Below are positions 44,317 through 52,365 of a stretch of 64,000 bases of DNA, piece by piece. Each line of letters starts with the position of its first letter. Position 1 is the first letter of the stretch. The notes below the pieces were generated by a model. The model saw nothing but the letters and a program-made list of their open reading frames with translations. It ran no database searches and had not been told where the DNA came from. This DNA is from Vondammii sp040505895 (GTDB taxonomy: Bacteria > Pseudomonadota > Gammaproteobacteria > Chromatiales > Chromatiaceae), in NCBI GenBank assembly GCA_040505895.1, contig JBEVXU010000004.1:1-64000 (forward strand). Reading direction: 5' to 3'. Position numbers and translations under genes: made by a program.

Positions 44317-45440
44317 CACACCGCCTCCAGAATCGTTGCGATCCCCTGGCCTCCCCCGATGCACTGAGTGGCCAGAGCAAACTGCTTGCCCTCACGTTTC
44401 AGCAGCTGTGCCGCCTTGCCGGTGATACGGGCACCGGTGGCACCCAGGGGGTGGCCCAGCGCAATGGCACCACCATCCAGATTGATCCTCTCCATATCCA
44501 GTTCCAGGTCACCGATGCAGGCAAGAGACTGGGAGGCGAAGGCCTCATTAAGCTCGATGATATCGATATCACCCACCGCAAGCCCCGCCCGCTCCAGCGC
44601 CTTGCGGCTGGAGAGCACCGGACCTATACCCATAATTTCGGGAGCACAGCCGGAGACCGCAATGCTGCGTATTTTTGCCAGGGGCTCCAGGCTGTGGGCG
44701 GTGGCATACGCTTCACTACAGACCAGTACGGCTGAGGCGCCATCGGTAAGGGGCGAAGAGGTACCGGCGGTAACGGTGCCGTTTTCATTAAAGGCGAGTC
44801 TCAATTCTGCCAGCCCTTCCAGAGTGGTATCGGGACGGATACAATCATCCTCAGTAACACCGTTGACCGCTACAATCTCATCGGCCAGTTTACCGGCCTG
44901 CCGCGCCGCCGCCGCCTTGCTCTGGCTGTTGACTGCGAACTGCTCCTGATCGGCGCGGGAGATGCCGTATTTCACTGCCAGGTTTTCGGCCGTCTCACCC
45001 ATACCCATATAGGCAGCGGGAATATTTTTTGAAAGCCTGGGATTAGGCATGGGGTTGAAACCCATTATCGGCACTCGGGTCATGGACTCGACACCGGCAC
45101 AGATAAAAGCGTCACCCGCCCCCATCTGAATCGCACCCGCCGCCTGATGAATCGCCTGCATGGATGAACCACAGAAACGATTAACGGTGACCCCCGCCAC
45201 CGACTGCGGCAGCCCCGCATGAAGCGCCACCAGCCGCGCCATGTTCAGCCCCTGCTCTCCTTCAGGAAACGCACAACCGAGAATCAGATCTTCAATATCA
45301 TCCGGGTTGATGCCACTGCTCTCCACCAGCCCGCTAACCGCTGCCGCCGCAAGATCATCGGGGCGTGTCTTTACCAGTGCGCCTTTATTTGCCAGTGTGA
45401 AGGGGGTGCGGGCGTAGCCTGCGATCACTATGTTCTTCAT
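44316..45440 (-). CDS. fadA: Acetyl-CoA C-acyltransferase (thiolase)
   Basis: This 374-residue thiolase cleaves 3-ketoacyl-CoA in the last step of beta-oxidation. The nucleophilic cysteine is in NRFCGSSMQAI (about 84-94). The histidine is in GGAIALGHPLGATGARI, and the second catalytic cysteine in TQCIGGGQGIA. It is the first gene of the operon, with the FadN-type gene overlapping its stop by one base. The putative MerR regulator lies 207 bp upstream on the same strand. Length is slightly shorter than E. coli FadA, but no motif is missing. Confidence 0.94.
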   Translation of the reverse strand: MKNIVIAGYARTPFTLANKGALVKTRPDDLAAAAVSGLVESSGINPDDIEDLILGCAFPEGEQGLNMARLVALHAGLPQSVAGVTVNRFCGSSMQAIHQAAGAIQMGAGDAFICAGVESMTRVPIMGFNPMPNPRLSKNIPAAYMGMGETAENLAVKYGISRADQEQFAVNSQSKAAAARQAGKLADEIVAVNGVTEDDCIRPDTTLEGLAELRLAFNENGTVTAGTSSPLTDGASAVLVCSEAYATAHSLEPLAKIRSIAVSGCAPEIMGIGPVLSSRKALERAGLAVGDIDIIELNEAFASQSLACIGDLELDMERINLDGGAIALGHPLGATGARITGKAAQLLKREGKQFALATQCIGGGQGIATILEAV

Positions 45441-45647
45441 CTTTTCTCTGCCTTGTCCGAAACTATTGTTGATTACTTGTAACTGCTCAATACGCCTTTA
45501 ATCACCGCACTTATCACTAGGTTGTTGATTCGGCAATCGCTTCACTTCATCTATGAAGTTCGCTTCGGCATCCATGCCAAAGTATCTCGTTCTACAGCTG
45601 TCTGATGATAAACACTCAGTAGCAGATTCAGGTTTTGTGACATGCCA

Positions 45648-46022
45648 CTACGGTCCTTCTATATTGGCCGCTGTCCGGCGCTCAATCTCACGCAGTTCAT
45701 GGAGACTCTCCACCAAGTCAATCTGCTGTTGTTCAAACTCTTCGATCCTTTTTCTCACTTTCATCAACAATAGCCGTTGCTGTCCTATTTGATCGGGATC
45801 AACGTTGTAGAGTTCCAGGTACTCATGAATATCGCTGAGAGAGAAACCGAGTCGCTTGGCGCGAAGAATCAACTGCAGTCTGGCACGGTCACGATAGGTG
45901 TATGCTCTAGTGGTACCGACTCGCTGCGGCTTCAGCAACTTCTTGGTCTCGTAGAACCTGATAGTGCGCGGTGTGATACCCATCACCCCGGCCAACTCTG
46001 TCACAGTCAACAACTTTTCCAT
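45648..46022 (-). CDS. MerR-family regulator, LiuR-like
   Basis: This 124-residue regulator has a MerR winged helix at the N-terminus (LLTVTELAGVMGITPRTIRFYE) and a coiled-coil dimer helix at the C-terminus. No cysteines suited to metal binding are seen, so a metabolite is the likelier signal. The operator-like palindrome TTTACGTATACGTCAA stands 36 bp upstream of its start, fitting the LiuR branch, which controls fatty-acid and branched-chain amino-acid degradation in proteobacteria. Its position upstream of fadA supports control of that operon and of itself. Confidence 0.88.
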   Translation of the reverse strand: MEKLLTVTELAGVMGITPRTIRFYETKKLLKPQRVGTTRAYTYRDRARLQLILRAKRLGFSLSDIHEYLELYNVDPDQIGQQRLLLMKVRKRIEEFEQQQIDLVESLHELREIERRTAANIEGP

Positions 46023-46058
46023 TTAAGCTCCTCTCTTTCGAAAAAGAGTAGACCATAG

Positions 46059-46074
46059 TTTACGTATACGTCAA
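46059..46074. promoter_or_regulatory. LiuR-type operator
   Basis: TTTACGTATACGTCAA is a near-perfect inverted repeat with ACGTNNACGT at its centre, the pattern bound by LiuR in gammaproteobacteria. It lies just upstream of the MerR gene start. A half-matching site, TGTATACGTAAC, lies at 46104-46115. Confidence 0.7.
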
Positions 46075-46384
46075 CTAAATAACTAATATGTTATTACTAT
46101 ATCTGTATACGTAACCCATACGAGCTGCGTAGATCGGCATCAGTCTAAAACTAGAAATAACTATAAATATATATTTTATCTATTTGTTATTAAATGCTTT
46201 TAAATGCATGGTCCAGGTAGATTAATAATAGATATCTTGCTCAAGAAGAGGAACAGTACTGTTTTCACAGCCGCCAGCTGTAGTATTCTTGTCAACCTAA
46301 TATTTCTGGGCCACCAGGCCCATTTCTGTTTTTTGCTGAATCTGAGTGATATTAACCAGTTTGGTTATTTAGAGGGGAGTACGT
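46075..46384. other. AT-rich intergenic region between merR and thrH
   Basis: About 310 bp with no supported gene. The merR promoter lies at its left end, with a second partial operator-like site at 46104-46115. The remainder is very AT-rich around 46150-46205 and probably carries the thrH promoter. Nothing else was recognised. Confidence 0.5.
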
Positions 46385-46999
46385 GTGGAAATCGCTTGTC
46401 TTGATCTTGAGGGAGTCCTGATTCCAGAAGTGTGGATCAATTTTGCCGAGCGCACCGGCATCGATGAGTTGCGGGCAACCACCCGTGACATACCCGACTA
46501 CGATGTACTGATGCGGCAACGGTTGGATATCTTGCAGCAGCATAAACTGGGGCTTCCCGATATCCAGGAGGTGATTGCCGGGATGAAGCCTCTCGATGGG
46601 GCTACAGAGTTTCTAGACTGGTTGCGTGAGCGTTTCCAGGTGGTGATACTTTCCGATACCTTCTATGAGTTCGCCGCACCCTTTATGCGCCAGCTCGGCT
46701 ACCCCACCCTGCTCTGTCACAAACTGAGCATCGACGAAAATGGTTTTGTCACCGACTATCATATCCGCCAGAAGGATCCAAAGCGCCAGTCAGTTAAAGC
46801 GTTTCATGGCCTCAACTACCGAGTCATCGCCGCTGGCGACTCCTACAACGACACCACTATGCTCGCCGAGGCGGATCGCGGCATTCTCTTCTGCCCACCA
46901 CAGAACGTGATCGACGAGTTCCCCCAGTTTCCGGTGGCCACCGATTACGATGCTTTCCGAGCTGCTTTTAAGGAAGCTAGCATCAGGGATTTATCGTAG
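46385..46999 (+). CDS. thrH: Phosphoserine phosphatase / homoserine phosphotransferase ThrH
   Basis: ThrH (204 residues) is a HAD-superfamily enzyme that dephosphorylates phosphoserine and can pass the phosphate to homoserine. Motif I reads CLDLEGVLIPE, with Glu in place of the usual second Asp, a ThrH hallmark. Motif II is VVILSDTFYEF, and motif IV is AAGDSYNDTTML. The start is GTG behind GGGGAG. Length is normal. The gene appears monocistronic, followed by an inverted repeat at 47008-47112. Confidence 0.96.
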   Translation: MEIACLDLEGVLIPEVWINFAERTGIDELRATTRDIPDYDVLMRQRLDILQQHKLGLPDIQEVIAGMKPLDGATEFLDWLRERFQVVILSDTFYEFAAPFMRQLGYPTLLCHKLSIDENGFVTDYHIRQKDPKRQSVKAFHGLNYRVIAAGDSYNDTTMLAEADRGILFCPPQNVIDEFPQFPVATDYDAFRAAFKEASIRDLS

Positions 47000-47007
47000 A
47001 CAAAGTA

Positions 47008-47112
47008 GCCGCGGATAAACGCAAACATATTAAGGCCAAGACTTCTTTCAGCGCTGTCTCAATTGCAGCATCTGCAGAAATTATTTATATTGATTTGCGT
47101 TTATTTGCGGCC
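47008..47112. repeat. Inverted repeat downstream of thrH
   Basis: GCCGCGGATAAACGCAAACA at 47008 is nearly complementary to the stretch TTGCGTTTATTTGCGGCC ending at 47112, separated by about 60 bp. It may end the thrH transcript. The 'GATAAACGC' type of dispersed repeat is common in bacterial intergenic DNA. Confidence 0.7.
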
Positions 47113-47561
47113 AACCGTTCTCCCCGGGCTTAGACCGTACCCGCTTGAACCCGAGCAGTTGAATGATAAAGCAGCTCTGGGACGTACAGCGGCCGCTACG
47201 GCGATAAGCGATAATCTCATACCACCGTCTACCCCGCCATTTCCAGGCTGCCATGCAGCGCCTTTACCCTTAATTGCGATCAGTGGTAATAATAAAAAAG
47301 TTGCGCATTCTGCTAATCCGTTCTCAATCGGTCACAAACAAATGCCCTAAGCTAATCAGAATATAGAGAACAATACATAACCAGGAGGGGAACTGCCGGT
47401 ATGCAATCATGGAGTGCACATAAACGAGACAACACAGTAGGTTCAGCTGTCTATCTTTATCACTACTATTGATCTAACATATAGAATATTCCCAGGAATT
47501 AAGGAAATAAAACCAGCTACAGACCGGCCACAATGGAATGATGCCTGTGAGTTGAAACGAG
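47113..47561. other. Intergenic region before the RpfG-like gene
   Basis: About 450 bp without a supported gene. One plus-strand frame (47063-47350) crosses it but shows no motif, has proline-rich low complexity and lacks a start signal, so I left it out. The AT-rich end (47430-47520) is a likely promoter for the regulator gene. Confidence 0.5.
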
Positions 47562-48614
47562 GTGTGTTTCTTGGCAACAGTTCTTGTTATAGATGATCAG
47601 TCGATCAGTAGGATGATCCTTGAAGAGCTGATCCACTCGATCGCTGATGATATCAGTGTCGAATCTTTTGCCGATCCGGTAGCCGCGCTGGAATGGGCAA
47701 ATAGTAATAGTCATGACTTGGTCATTACCGACTATAAAATGCCTGCTATGAATGGCATCGATTTCACCCAAAGGCATCGTCAAATCTCTGCCTGCTCAGA
47801 TATTCCACTGGTCTTTATCACCTGTGTCGATGACAAGGCGATCCGATACAAGGCGTTGGAGGCCGGCGCCACCGATTTTCTCTCAAAACCATTCGATCAT
47901 CACGAGTGCCGTGCCCGCTGCCGAAACCTTCTGCAAATCCGCCGCCAACAGATGATCATCAAGGATCGTGCCCAATGGTTGGAGAGGGAGGTCCAGCGCA
48001 AAACACATGAGATGGAACTCCGGGAGAAAGAGACTCTACTCCATCTGGCAAAGGCAGGAGAATATAAAGATCAGGACACGGGTAACCACGTCATCCGCAT
48101 GTCGGAATATGCTCACCTGATTGCCAAAGAACTGCAACTACCCGCCCATCAGTGTGAAATCATCAGGCTGGCGGCACCGATGCACGATATCGGTAAAATA
48201 GGCATCCCGGATCATATTCTGTTAAAGAGCGGCAAACTCGACCCGGATGAATGGGCGATCATGCAGACACACAGCCAAATCGGCTATGAGATTCTTCGCG
48301 ACAGCCCCTCATACTATGTCAGGGCGGGAGCTGTAATCGCCCTTAACCACCATGAACGCTTCGAAGGCGGTGGCTACCCCAGACAACTGTCGGGAGAAGA
48401 GATTCCGATTGAAGCGCGGGTATCGACAGTGGCTGACGTTTTTGATGCACTGCTTTCAGAAAGACCTTATAAAACACCCTGGTCTCTCGATCGTGCACTT
48501 AAATATCTTGATACAGAAAAGGGCAAGCACTTTGACCCCGACTGTGTTGACGCCTTCTTCAATAATCTGGATAAAGTGACTGCTATTCGTAACCGATTAA
48601 CTGATGAGACCTAA
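47562..48614 (+). CDS. rpfG: Receiver / HD-GYP response regulator, RpfG-like
   Basis: This 350-residue protein joins a receiver domain (phospho-acceptor Asp57 in VITDYKMP, Lys109 in FLSKPF) through a helical linker (about 128-165) to an HD-GYP cyclic-di-GMP phosphodiesterase (HD at 208-209 in MHDIGK, HHERFEGGGYP at 263-273). This is the exact architecture of Xanthomonas RpfG. A TTG at 47571 (MATVLVIDD) with GAGG eight bases before it may be the true start. It is 3.7 kb from rpfC, with two unrelated genes and the ACP/ketosynthase pair between them, so pairing is inferred and not shown by an operon. Confidence 0.85.
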   Translation: MCFLATVLVIDDQSISRMILEELIHSIADDISVESFADPVAALEWANSNSHDLVITDYKMPAMNGIDFTQRHRQISACSDIPLVFITCVDDKAIRYKALEAGATDFLSKPFDHHECRARCRNLLQIRRQQMIIKDRAQWLEREVQRKTHEMELREKETLLHLAKAGEYKDQDTGNHVIRMSEYAHLIAKELQLPAHQCEIIRLAAPMHDIGKIGIPDHILLKSGKLDPDEWAIMQTHSQIGYEILRDSPSYYVRAGAVIALNHHERFEGGGYPRQLSGEEIPIEARVSTVADVFDALLSERPYKTPWSLDRALKYLDTEKGKHFDPDCVDAFFNNLDKVTAIRNRLTDET

Positions 48615-48760
48615 CCGATGAGGTGAACGGCCAATAGAAACCTCACTTCAAATACAGGTTACATAGATAAGTCGAAATTATCTGCTAATGTGCAACCACT
48701 GATTGAAGCCCTATCAGCTAAGAGTATGGTTGTCCTGACTTATTAAACCGGCATTAATCC

Positions 48761-49744
48761 ATGAACTCACACCTGCGTGACATTATCCTCAGTGCCACCA
48801 ATGCCGATGAGCTCTTCCCTGGCGGCACCATTCAAAGCCTATGGAGTGGTTATGGCAGCATCGACCGCTACGGGCTGATTGGTTCAAAAATGAACACAGT
48901 GGTGGTCAAACACGTACGTTTGCCCGACCAGAGCAGACACCCTCGTGGCTGGAACACTGATCTTTCTCACCAACGCAAACTGCACTCCTATCAGGTAGAG
49001 ACCGCTTGGTATGAACAGTGGGCCGCACGGTGCGATGATCACTGTCGCATCCCCCACTGCCTGGCGTTGGAGCATCAAGATGATGAGGTATTGATGGTAC
49101 TGGAGGATCTTGATAGCAGCGGCTATCCGGCGCGCAGGGACTCTGTTACCGAGACTGAAATGGGCCGATGCCTGAGCTGGCTGGCCCACTTTCATGCCAT
49201 ATTCATGGGAGAGATACCCGAAGGGCTATGGGGCACCGGCACCTATTGGCATCTGGATACCCGCCCCGATGAACTGGCTGCTATGGATGAGGGGGAACTG
49301 AAGCAGGCAGCTGAAGTTCTGGACCAAGCGCTGAATGATGCTCCGTTTCCAACCTTTGTTCATGGTGATGCCAAGCTGGCTAATTTCTGCTTCTCACAGA
49401 ATGGGGCCCAGGTTGCGGCAGTAGACTTTCAATATGTGGGCGGCGGTTGCGGCATGAAGGACGTAGCCTATTTTATTGGTAGCTGTCTCGACGAAGAAGA
49501 GTGTGAACGCGGGGAGATATCTCTGCTCAACACCTACTTCTCTGCACTGAAAAATGCACTGGCACTACATCAGCCTCAGATCAATGCCGCAGAGGTAGAG
49601 GCTGCCTGGCGACCTTTGTATGGCGTTGCCTGGACTGACTTCTACCGTTTCCTCAAAGGTTGGAGCCCGGGTCACTGGAAGATTCACAGATATAGCGAAC
49701 GCCTTGCCCATGAGGTGGTGGAGCGGCTGCGGGCCACTCCATAA
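48761..49744 (+). CDS. Kinase-like phosphotransferase (choline/ecdysteroid kinase-like)
   Basis: This 327-residue protein has the aminoglycoside-phosphotransferase/choline-kinase fold. The catalytic loop is FVHGDAKLANFCF (about 203-215), and the metal-binding aspartate is in VAAVDFQYVGGG (about 224-235). The N-lobe lysine is probably in MNTVVVKHVRLP. Substrate is unknown; members phosphorylate choline, ethanolamine, sugars or antibiotics. Its stop overlaps the start of the inositol-phosphatase-like gene (TAATG), so the two act together, perhaps on a phosphorylated small molecule that is later dephosphorylated. Confidence 0.87.
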   Translation: MNSHLRDIILSATNADELFPGGTIQSLWSGYGSIDRYGLIGSKMNTVVVKHVRLPDQSRHPRGWNTDLSHQRKLHSYQVETAWYEQWAARCDDHCRIPHCLALEHQDDEVLMVLEDLDSSGYPARRDSVTETEMGRCLSWLAHFHAIFMGEIPEGLWGTGTYWHLDTRPDELAAMDEGELKQAAEVLDQALNDAPFPTFVHGDAKLANFCFSQNGAQVAAVDFQYVGGGCGMKDVAYFIGSCLDEEECERGEISLLNTYFSALKNALALHQPQINAAEVEAAWRPLYGVAWTDFYRFLKGWSPGHWKIHRYSERLAHEVVERLRATP

Positions 49745-50652
49745 TGTTCGGTATGAATCAGTTACAGGCGTTGACCCAACAAGCCATCATTGCTGCACGA
49801 ACCGCCGGGGATATCATTACCGCTCATCGCCAAAGCGAAATCCAAGTTCACCACAAAGAGAGGGGCACCAGTGCTGCCTCTCAGGTGGTCACTGAAGTAG
49901 ATCACAAAGCCCAAGCAGCCATTCAGGCACTGCTAAAACCCACCTGCAGCGAACACAATCTTGCACTGCTTACAGAGGAGTTTCCCGACGATGGTCATCG
50001 TAGGAAAAAGCAGGCCTTCTGGTCTGTCGATCCTATGGACGGCACGTTGGCCTTTATCAACGACACCTCCGGCTTTTCCGTCTCCATTGCTTTGGTAGCC
50101 CGCAACGGCACACCACTGATTGGCGTGGTCTACGACCCGGTGGAACAGACCCTGTTTCACGCCATTCACCGTGCAGGAGCCTACAAAAATGGACAGCCCA
50201 TAGAGATTCCCGAACCAGAGCCTGAGCAACCACTGATCCTGCGTACCGACTTCAGCTTCGAAACACATCCCTGGCTCGATCAGACCCGTACCGGGCTGAA
50301 TGGTATAGCCCGCCGGCTAGGCTTGAACGGTGCAGACATTCAGTTTCGTATAGGTGCAGTGATGAACGCCTGCAGCATTTTTGAAACACCCAACAGCTGC
50401 TACTTCAAGTACCCTCGCAGCGATTGTAGTGGTGGCAGTCTATGGGACTATGCCGCTACCGCCTGTCTCTTTCACGAAGCCGGGGGGCTTGCATCTGATA
50501 TATACGGCCATCCCATGGATCTCAACAGACTGGATAGCACTTTCATGAATCATCGTGGGATATTGTACGCTGGTTGCCAGTCGTTGGCCGACCAGATCAT
50601 TAGCCTAAATCAGACTCTAACCTCTACCGCTATTACATCTGAAACAGAGTAG
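49744..50652 (+). CDS. Inositol monophosphatase-family protein
   Basis: This 302-residue protein is of the lithium-sensitive phosphatase superfamily (inositol monophosphatase, CysQ, FBPase-like). Metal-binding motifs are LTEEFPDDG, FWSVDPMDGTLAF (about 92-104) and, near the C-terminus, GGSLWDYAATACL (about 225-237). It could act on inositol phosphate or 3'-phosphoadenosine 5'-phosphate. The start ATG overlaps the stop of the kinase-like gene, a close functional pairing that is unusual for CysQ or SuhB themselves. Confidence 0.89.
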   Translation: MFGMNQLQALTQQAIIAARTAGDIITAHRQSEIQVHHKERGTSAASQVVTEVDHKAQAAIQALLKPTCSEHNLALLTEEFPDDGHRRKKQAFWSVDPMDGTLAFINDTSGFSVSIALVARNGTPLIGVVYDPVEQTLFHAIHRAGAYKNGQPIEIPEPEPEQPLILRTDFSFETHPWLDQTRTGLNGIARRLGLNGADIQFRIGAVMNACSIFETPNSCYFKYPRSDCSGGSLWDYAATACLFHEAGGLASDIYGHPMDLNRLDSTFMNHRGILYAGCQSLADQIISLNQTLTSTAITSETE

Positions 50653-50710
50653 ACCTGATGTAGACCGCATCAACTCGACACGTCTGTTTAACTCAAGTTT
50701 CGGAGTTCGT

Positions 50711-50750
50711 TAGCCCCCTCTCCCTCAGGAGGGTTGGGGTGAGGAGTGGC
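50711..50750. repeat. Common intergenic repeat, CCCTCTCCC...GGGTTGGGGTGAGG type
   Basis: The stretch CCCCCTCTCCCTCAGGAGGG followed by TTGGGGTGAGGAG folds as a hairpin. This motif is scattered through many proteobacterial genomes. It lies between the convergent phosphatase-like and ketosynthase genes and may act as a bidirectional terminator. Confidence 0.6.
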
Positions 50751-50799
50751 AGGCGCTGCAATAGAAAACGTCCAGCCCAGATCCCGAGTGCCGAAACCA

Positions 50800-52011
50800 T
50801 TATCCGATCCGTTTCACCGCCAGCACAGAGTTGAGGCCGCCGAAGGCAAATGAGTTTGAAAGTGCCGCTGCAACCGTTACTTCACGCGTTTGGTTAGGTA
50901 CATAATCGAGATCACACCCCTCTCCAGGGCTTGTAAAATTGACCGTCGGCGGCACAACACCCTTGGCTACTGTCAAGACAGTGGCGATCAACTCCAATCC
51001 ACCTGCAGCACCCAGAGCATGCCCATGCATCGATTTAGTTGAAGAGACCATCAACTTGCCCGCATTAGACCCAAAGGCGATCTTCAACGCCTCTGTCTCA
51101 GTAACATCATTGGCTTGGGTTCCTGTCCCATGGGCATTGATATACCCCACATCCCCTGAGTTGAGGGAGGCGTCCTTCAATGCCTGGTTAATTGCCCTGG
51201 CGGCACCCTCGGCGGATGGTTTGGTAATATGCCCGGCATCCGACGACATACCAAAACCGGCCAATTCTGCATGTATCTCTGCACCACGTTTTTTTGCATG
51301 CGAGAGGGATTCAAGTACCACCATACCCGCGCCTTCTGCCAAGACCAGTCCCTTCCTATCGGCTGAAAAGGGTCTACAGGTATCGGATGAGAGTACACGC
51401 ATCGCTTCCCACGCTTTCAACAGACCATAAGTGAAGGGAGCATCGGCACCCCCGGCAAGCGCCACATCGACCAGGCCGCTACGGATCATCATCGCTGCCT
51501 GTGAAACTGCATGGTTGGCCGAAGCACAGGCGCTGGAGACGGTAAATGCCGGACCGGTAATCCCCATTTGCATACTGATCTGACTTGCTGCCGCACTGGG
51601 CATTCCTTTCGGAATCGTCAGTGGATGGGCGCGCTTTTTGTTGTCGACATAGAGCTGTCTGTATGTTGCTTCATCGGTCTCTTTCCCGCCACAGCCAGTG
51701 CCAATAACGACGGCCGCCGTGGCTAGACTAGTCTCATCAAGCGCTGCATCCGCAACCGCCTCTCTGGCAGCAACCAGACCCAGTTGGCTATACCTGTCAA
51801 GACAACCAAGCAGGGAGGAAGAGAAGTGATCTTCTGGAACAAAGCCCCTAATCTGGGCAGCTATGGCTAGCTTCAGCCCCTCTTGAGAATCCATTTTTAG
51901 CGGACCAATACCGGACTCGCCCTCTTTTAGCATTTGCCAGAAGGCATCAGTTGAACTACCAAGGGATGAGATAGAACCAAGGCCGGTGATGACAACAGAT
52001 GTTGATGCCAC
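50800..52011 (-). CDS. Beta-ketoacyl-ACP synthase (FabF/NodE-like)
   Basis: This 403-residue condensing enzyme extends acyl-ACP chains. The catalytic triad is complete: Cys162 (SSACASANHA), His294 (NAHGTGTQAND) and His331 (SMHGHALGAAG). The start is a GTG that overlaps the stop of the ACP gene by one base. It is not next to fabD, fabG or other housekeeping genes, so it is probably a second, specialised synthase. A paired ACP and synthase recalls NodF-NodE of rhizobia. It diverges from rpfC, so a part in supplying the DSF precursor is inferred. Confidence 0.93.
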   Translation of the reverse strand: MASTSVVITGLGSISSLGSSTDAFWQMLKEGESGIGPLKMDSQEGLKLAIAAQIRGFVPEDHFSSSLLGCLDRYSQLGLVAAREAVADAALDETSLATAAVVIGTGCGGKETDEATYRQLYVDNKKRAHPLTIPKGMPSAAASQISMQMGITGPAFTVSSACASANHAVSQAAMMIRSGLVDVALAGGADAPFTYGLLKAWEAMRVLSSDTCRPFSADRKGLVLAEGAGMVVLESLSHAKKRGAEIHAELAGFGMSSDAGHITKPSAEGAARAINQALKDASLNSGDVGYINAHGTGTQANDVTETEALKIAFGSNAGKLMVSSTKSMHGHALGAAGGLELIATVLTVAKGVVPPTVNFTSPGEGCDLDYVPNQTREVTVAAALSNSFAFGGLNSVLAVKRIG

Positions 52012-52256
52012 TATGCTCTTTCCACAACAAGGTTGCTGATACCATCTACGATATCCTGAACTGTCTGCAGACTTTCCAGTTGCTCATTTGGCACCTCAAT
52101 ATCAAACAGCTCCTCTATTTCATAGACGATAGTGATAGCATCAAGGGAGGATATTCCAAGATCACTTAGAGATGAGTCAAGTGAGACCGACTCCACATCC
52201 AGCAATTTCTGATTTGCAATCACCTCTTTGATGGACTTACCTAGATCAATAGTCAT
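52011..52256 (-). CDS. Acyl carrier protein, dedicated
   Basis: This 81-residue acidic four-helix protein has a phosphopantetheine-attachment serine at position 37 in LGISSLDAIT, where housekeeping AcpP has DSLD. It is clearly a paralogue and not the main ACP. Its stop overlaps the ketosynthase start, so the two are translated together. It diverges from rpfC across about 110 bp, which must contain both promoters and would allow joint control. Confidence 0.93.
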   Translation of the reverse strand: MTIDLGKSIKEVIANQKLLDVESVSLDSSLSDLGISSLDAITIVYEIEELFDIEVPNEQLESLQTVQDIVDGISNLVVERA

Positions 52257-52365
52257 TATCAGCTCTTCTTATTTTGCTGTTACTACGCACTGGTGTGGCG
52301 TAAAGAATTAGAAAACCTCCTTGTCAATTACACGCATCTCCATATTGCACTATTATTACGGATAT

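Noticed and set aside
47063..47350. Plus-strand frame of 95 codons between thrH and the RpfG-like gene
   Set aside because: It starts inside the inverted repeat after thrH, has no ribosome-binding site, is proline-rich low complexity and shows no motif.
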